In this document: positions 30,501 through 30,683 of the stretch, piece after piece
Layout of the letters: each line of letters begins with the position of its first letter
Position numbering within the stretch: the stretch's first letter is position 1
Origin: JALQTD01 sp965657495
GTDB taxonomy: Bacteria > Bacteroidota > Bacteroidia > Flavobacteriales_D > Sanyastnellaceae
Reading direction: 5' to 3'
Assembly: GCA_965657495.1 (NCBI GenBank)
Contig: CBFHPD010000036.1
Location: 1-30,683, forward strand
Length of the DNA stretch: 30,683 nucleotides
The notes under the pieces: generated by a model
Database searches by the model: none
What the model was told of the DNA's origin: nothing
What the model saw: the letters and a program-made list of their open reading frames with translations, nothing else
Translations under genes and position numbers: made by a program

Positions 30501-30683
30501 ATGGCAGCTGCGTCGTGGGCGGCTGCGGGTATGCCAACGCGAGCAACTACGATCCCGCGACGACCTACGACGACGGTTCGTGCGCATGGGAGGGATGCAC
30601 GGATGCGGAGGCTTCGAACTACAACCCCTTCGCCACCACGGACGACGGTTCGTGCGCGGACGATGTGCTCGGTTGCACGTACA
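27521..30683 (+). CDS. Large secreted Cys-rich repeat protein, 3' end beyond the window
   Basis: The frame is open from ATG 27521 to the right edge with no stop (1,054 codons). A signal peptide is clear (MRFSLLAAALSLLTLNASA). Three copies of a ~180-residue beta-type domain follow (27578-28132, 28826-29377, 29459-30004), each with TYRxxANFD-, SFYQ-, DSWFT-, WxVxPG- and VLIAQLTTxGVxxL-like motifs. Between and after them are Cys-rich units of the form GCTDxxAxNYxxxATxDDGSC: five, one, then seven before the edge. Inserts such as DTDGDGICDELEV resemble thrombospondin-type-3 calcium loops. Such repeats are common in exported proteins of marine Bacteroidota, which usually end in a T9SS sorting domain, expected here beyond the edge. 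Surface adhesion or matrix roles are inferred. I cannot name the large repeated domain. Confidence 0.93.
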   Translation, partial: MRFSLLAAALSLLTLNASASFTGITVETTATSEFGTTYRFYANFDSPTDELIAVYGEQSVSLNAPLQVTTSTTFYQDPLGVFLGQGIQEAFFGVVPSLAYDSWFTIGSANSNGSGGVSQLGFEPFQAGFESGNGFIVDNQNGASWYAVPGSSVDALAGDDGQVLIAQLTTTGVMSLVWNLQYRDGDNVTFNEEGLEMTWPQLEAGCMDEAACNYSSTAEVDDGSCFSIGDACDDGDANTASDVVDESCNCTGVLIVTGCMDETACNYNPAANTEGVCLTVGDACSDDDPSTVNDVYTADCTCEGEIAVSGCDDPAGCNYVPNVNQLEVCYYSNDPCDDGDANTINDAYNADCMCAGTLFIEGCTDDSACNYDATATDDDGSCTYAAPGEDCAGECLSDANNNGVCDDLEVFGCTAETADNYTPEATTDNGSCSWAGGLIEGISYEVYAEDGVTGYTTYRIFADFSSADLEVVAAFGYDTAPWTISSTGDIYQDEMGGDYAADLNPAFFGFFPSMEFDTWLALGAAPGADDNSTSLGMEDFMLDFNATDELNVNTFTGGSIYLVPGVSSQAVPADGRVLLGQITSNGVVSVNWNIQIRDFDLVTYQGTGMALTFPQDDTGLGCTDPLADNYDPAATFDDGSCEYPEPSYTGLTYELVAENMPTEGLRTYRVYANFDNPDDQLTAVFAQEGDPMSITTTTSFYQNELGGAFANEVSPTALMVDPDLAYDSWFTVGGEDSEVNLTTVGVGAAAAEFEAGGAFAIDNALGGSWFVLPGLEPLAYPDENGRVLIAQLTTDGVVNLSVNLQYRAENGSNPQEIEQTLEFPVVIQGCTDDQACNYDFEAEVNDGSCVYPEPFRDCFGNCLNDTDGDGICDELEVAGCTDSAAANYNAEATDDDGSCEFPGCTDPAACNYDATANTNDGSCEFPEQYYDCDGNCINDTDGDGVCDELEVPGCTDADASNYNALATDDDGSCAFPGCTNPDADNYDATANVDDGSCVVGGCGYANASNYDPATTYDDGSCAWEGCTDAEASNYNPFATTDDGSCADDVLGCTY
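27578..28132 (+). repeat. Beta-type domain, copy 1
   Basis: About 185 residues, from FTGITVETTATSEFG to the first Cys unit. It shares TYRFYANFDSP, TTSTTFYQDPLG, LAYDSWFTIG, SWYAVPG and VLIAQLTTTGVMSLVWNLQY with the later copies, most strongly with copy 3. Confidence 0.85.
28133..28816 (+). repeat. Cys-rich array 1: five GC..A.NY.....C units
   Basis: Five units begin GCMDEAACNY, GCMDETACNY, GCDDPAGCNY, GCTDDSACNY and GCTAETADNY. The first three are followed by a spacer of the type CDDGDANTxNDxYxxDCxC. Units 2 and 3 have lost the DDGSC ending, keeping only the final Cys. Confidence 0.9.
28826..29377 (+). repeat. Beta-type domain, copy 2 (most divergent)
   Basis: Begins GLIEGISYEVYAEDGVTG. It keeps TYRIFADFSS, DIYQDEMGG, EFDTWLALG, IYLVPGVS and VLLGQITSNGVVSVNWNIQI but differs from copies 1 and 3 at many positions. 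Confidence 0.8.
29381..29443 (+). repeat. Single Cys unit between domain copies 2 and 3
   Basis: One complete unit, GCTDPLADNY followed by DPAATFDDGSC. Confidence 0.85.
29459..30004 (+). repeat. Beta-type domain, copy 3
   Basis: Begins SYTGLTYELVAENMPTEG. Shared motifs are TYRVYANFDNPDDQLTAVF, TTTTSFYQNELGG, LAYDSWFTVGGED, SWFVLPG and VLIAQLTTDGVVNLSVNLQY. Confidence 0.85.
30005..30683 (+). repeat. Cys-rich array 2: seven complete units plus one cut by the edge
   Basis: Units begin GCTDDQACNY, GCTDSAAANY, GCTDPAACNY, GCTDADASNY, GCTNPDADNY, GCGYANASNY and GCTDAEASNY, each ending NDGSC or DDGSC; an eighth starts GCTY at the edge. Units 1 and 3 are followed by longer inserts containing DTDGDGxCDELEV. 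Confidence 0.9.

Noticed and set aside
28143..30587. Several short frames on both strands inside the repeat-protein gene
   Set aside because: The continuous frame from 27521 to the edge explains the DNA; the others arise from its repetitive codons.
1..30683. CRISPR arrays, tRNA/rRNA genes, insertion sequences, prophage or defence islands
   Set aside because: Searched by eye on both strands: the only tandem repeats are coding repeats in the last gene, and no transposase, integrase-flanking repeat or cloverleaf was found. The Xer recombinase looks like the housekeeping type.

Overview
The window looks like a chromosomal segment of a GC-rich member of the Bacteroidota, probably a marine Flavobacteriales lineage; phylum is fairly safe, family is not. 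The evidence is a gliding-motility/type IX secretion (T9SS) type C-terminal domain, a FISUMP domain protein, a TonB receptor with a carboxypeptidase-regulatory-like N-terminus, Cys-rich GCTDxxAxNY...DDGSC repeats, no convincing Shine-Dalgarno sites, and many TAnnTTTG boxes, the Bacteroidota -7 promoter element. I see no tRNA, rRNA, CRISPR array, insertion sequence or phage gene. Coding density is very high, with five ATGA overlaps and two convergent pairs whose stop codons touch or overlap.

Layout. 1-793: 3' end of a large PKD/CHU_C cell-surface protein, closed by a terminator. 943-2277: FucP-type sugar transporter. 2477-2620: 47-residue basic protein with its own terminator, facing a small winged-helix-like protein (2718-2999, minus). 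3123-4294 (minus): aat with a translationally coupled unknown gene. 4355-5512: NUDIX CoA pyrophosphatase and a HEAT-like protein. 5513-7156 (minus): biotin-dependent acyl-CoA carboxylase carboxyltransferase. 7191-9867: three-gene uptake operon (binding lipoprotein, FecCD permease, ATPase) for a cobalamin, haem or siderophore type ligand. 9925-11229: membrane-anchored metallophosphoesterase. 11301-14522: ettA, glutamyl-Q tRNA(Asp) synthetase and a FISUMP protein. 14526-15832 (minus): alpha/beta hydrolase and TlpA-like thioredoxin. 15867-18311: TonB-dependent receptor. 18308-20532 (minus): SPOR-domain protein and a XerC/D recombinase. 20533-20950: a 418-bp gap with a minus-strand terminator that has no matching gene. 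20951-21208: zinc-independent ribosomal protein L31. 21311-22441 (minus): ribB joined to a degenerate GTP cyclohydrolase II domain. 22511-24649: peptide deformylase, TPR lipoprotein, AlkB-type monooxygenase. 24706-27401: class II aldolase and phosphoglucose isomerase. 27521 to the right edge: a very large secreted repeat protein, open at the edge.

Most of this is housekeeping: translation (aat, ettA, gluQ, def, rpmE2), central carbon metabolism (fba, pgi), riboflavin synthesis and envelope functions. I found no defence or mobile system. The points most worth a second look are the repeated placement of the -7 box exactly 4 nt before ATG, which predicts leaderless or nearly leaderless mRNAs; the orphan directional terminator at 20688-20726, which implies a small minus-strand RNA; the loss of all zinc-ligand cysteines from the GTP cyclohydrolase II half of the rib gene; the three-fold repeated beta-type domain alternating with Cys-rich arrays in the last gene; and two small unknown genes (2477-2620 and 3123-3581).
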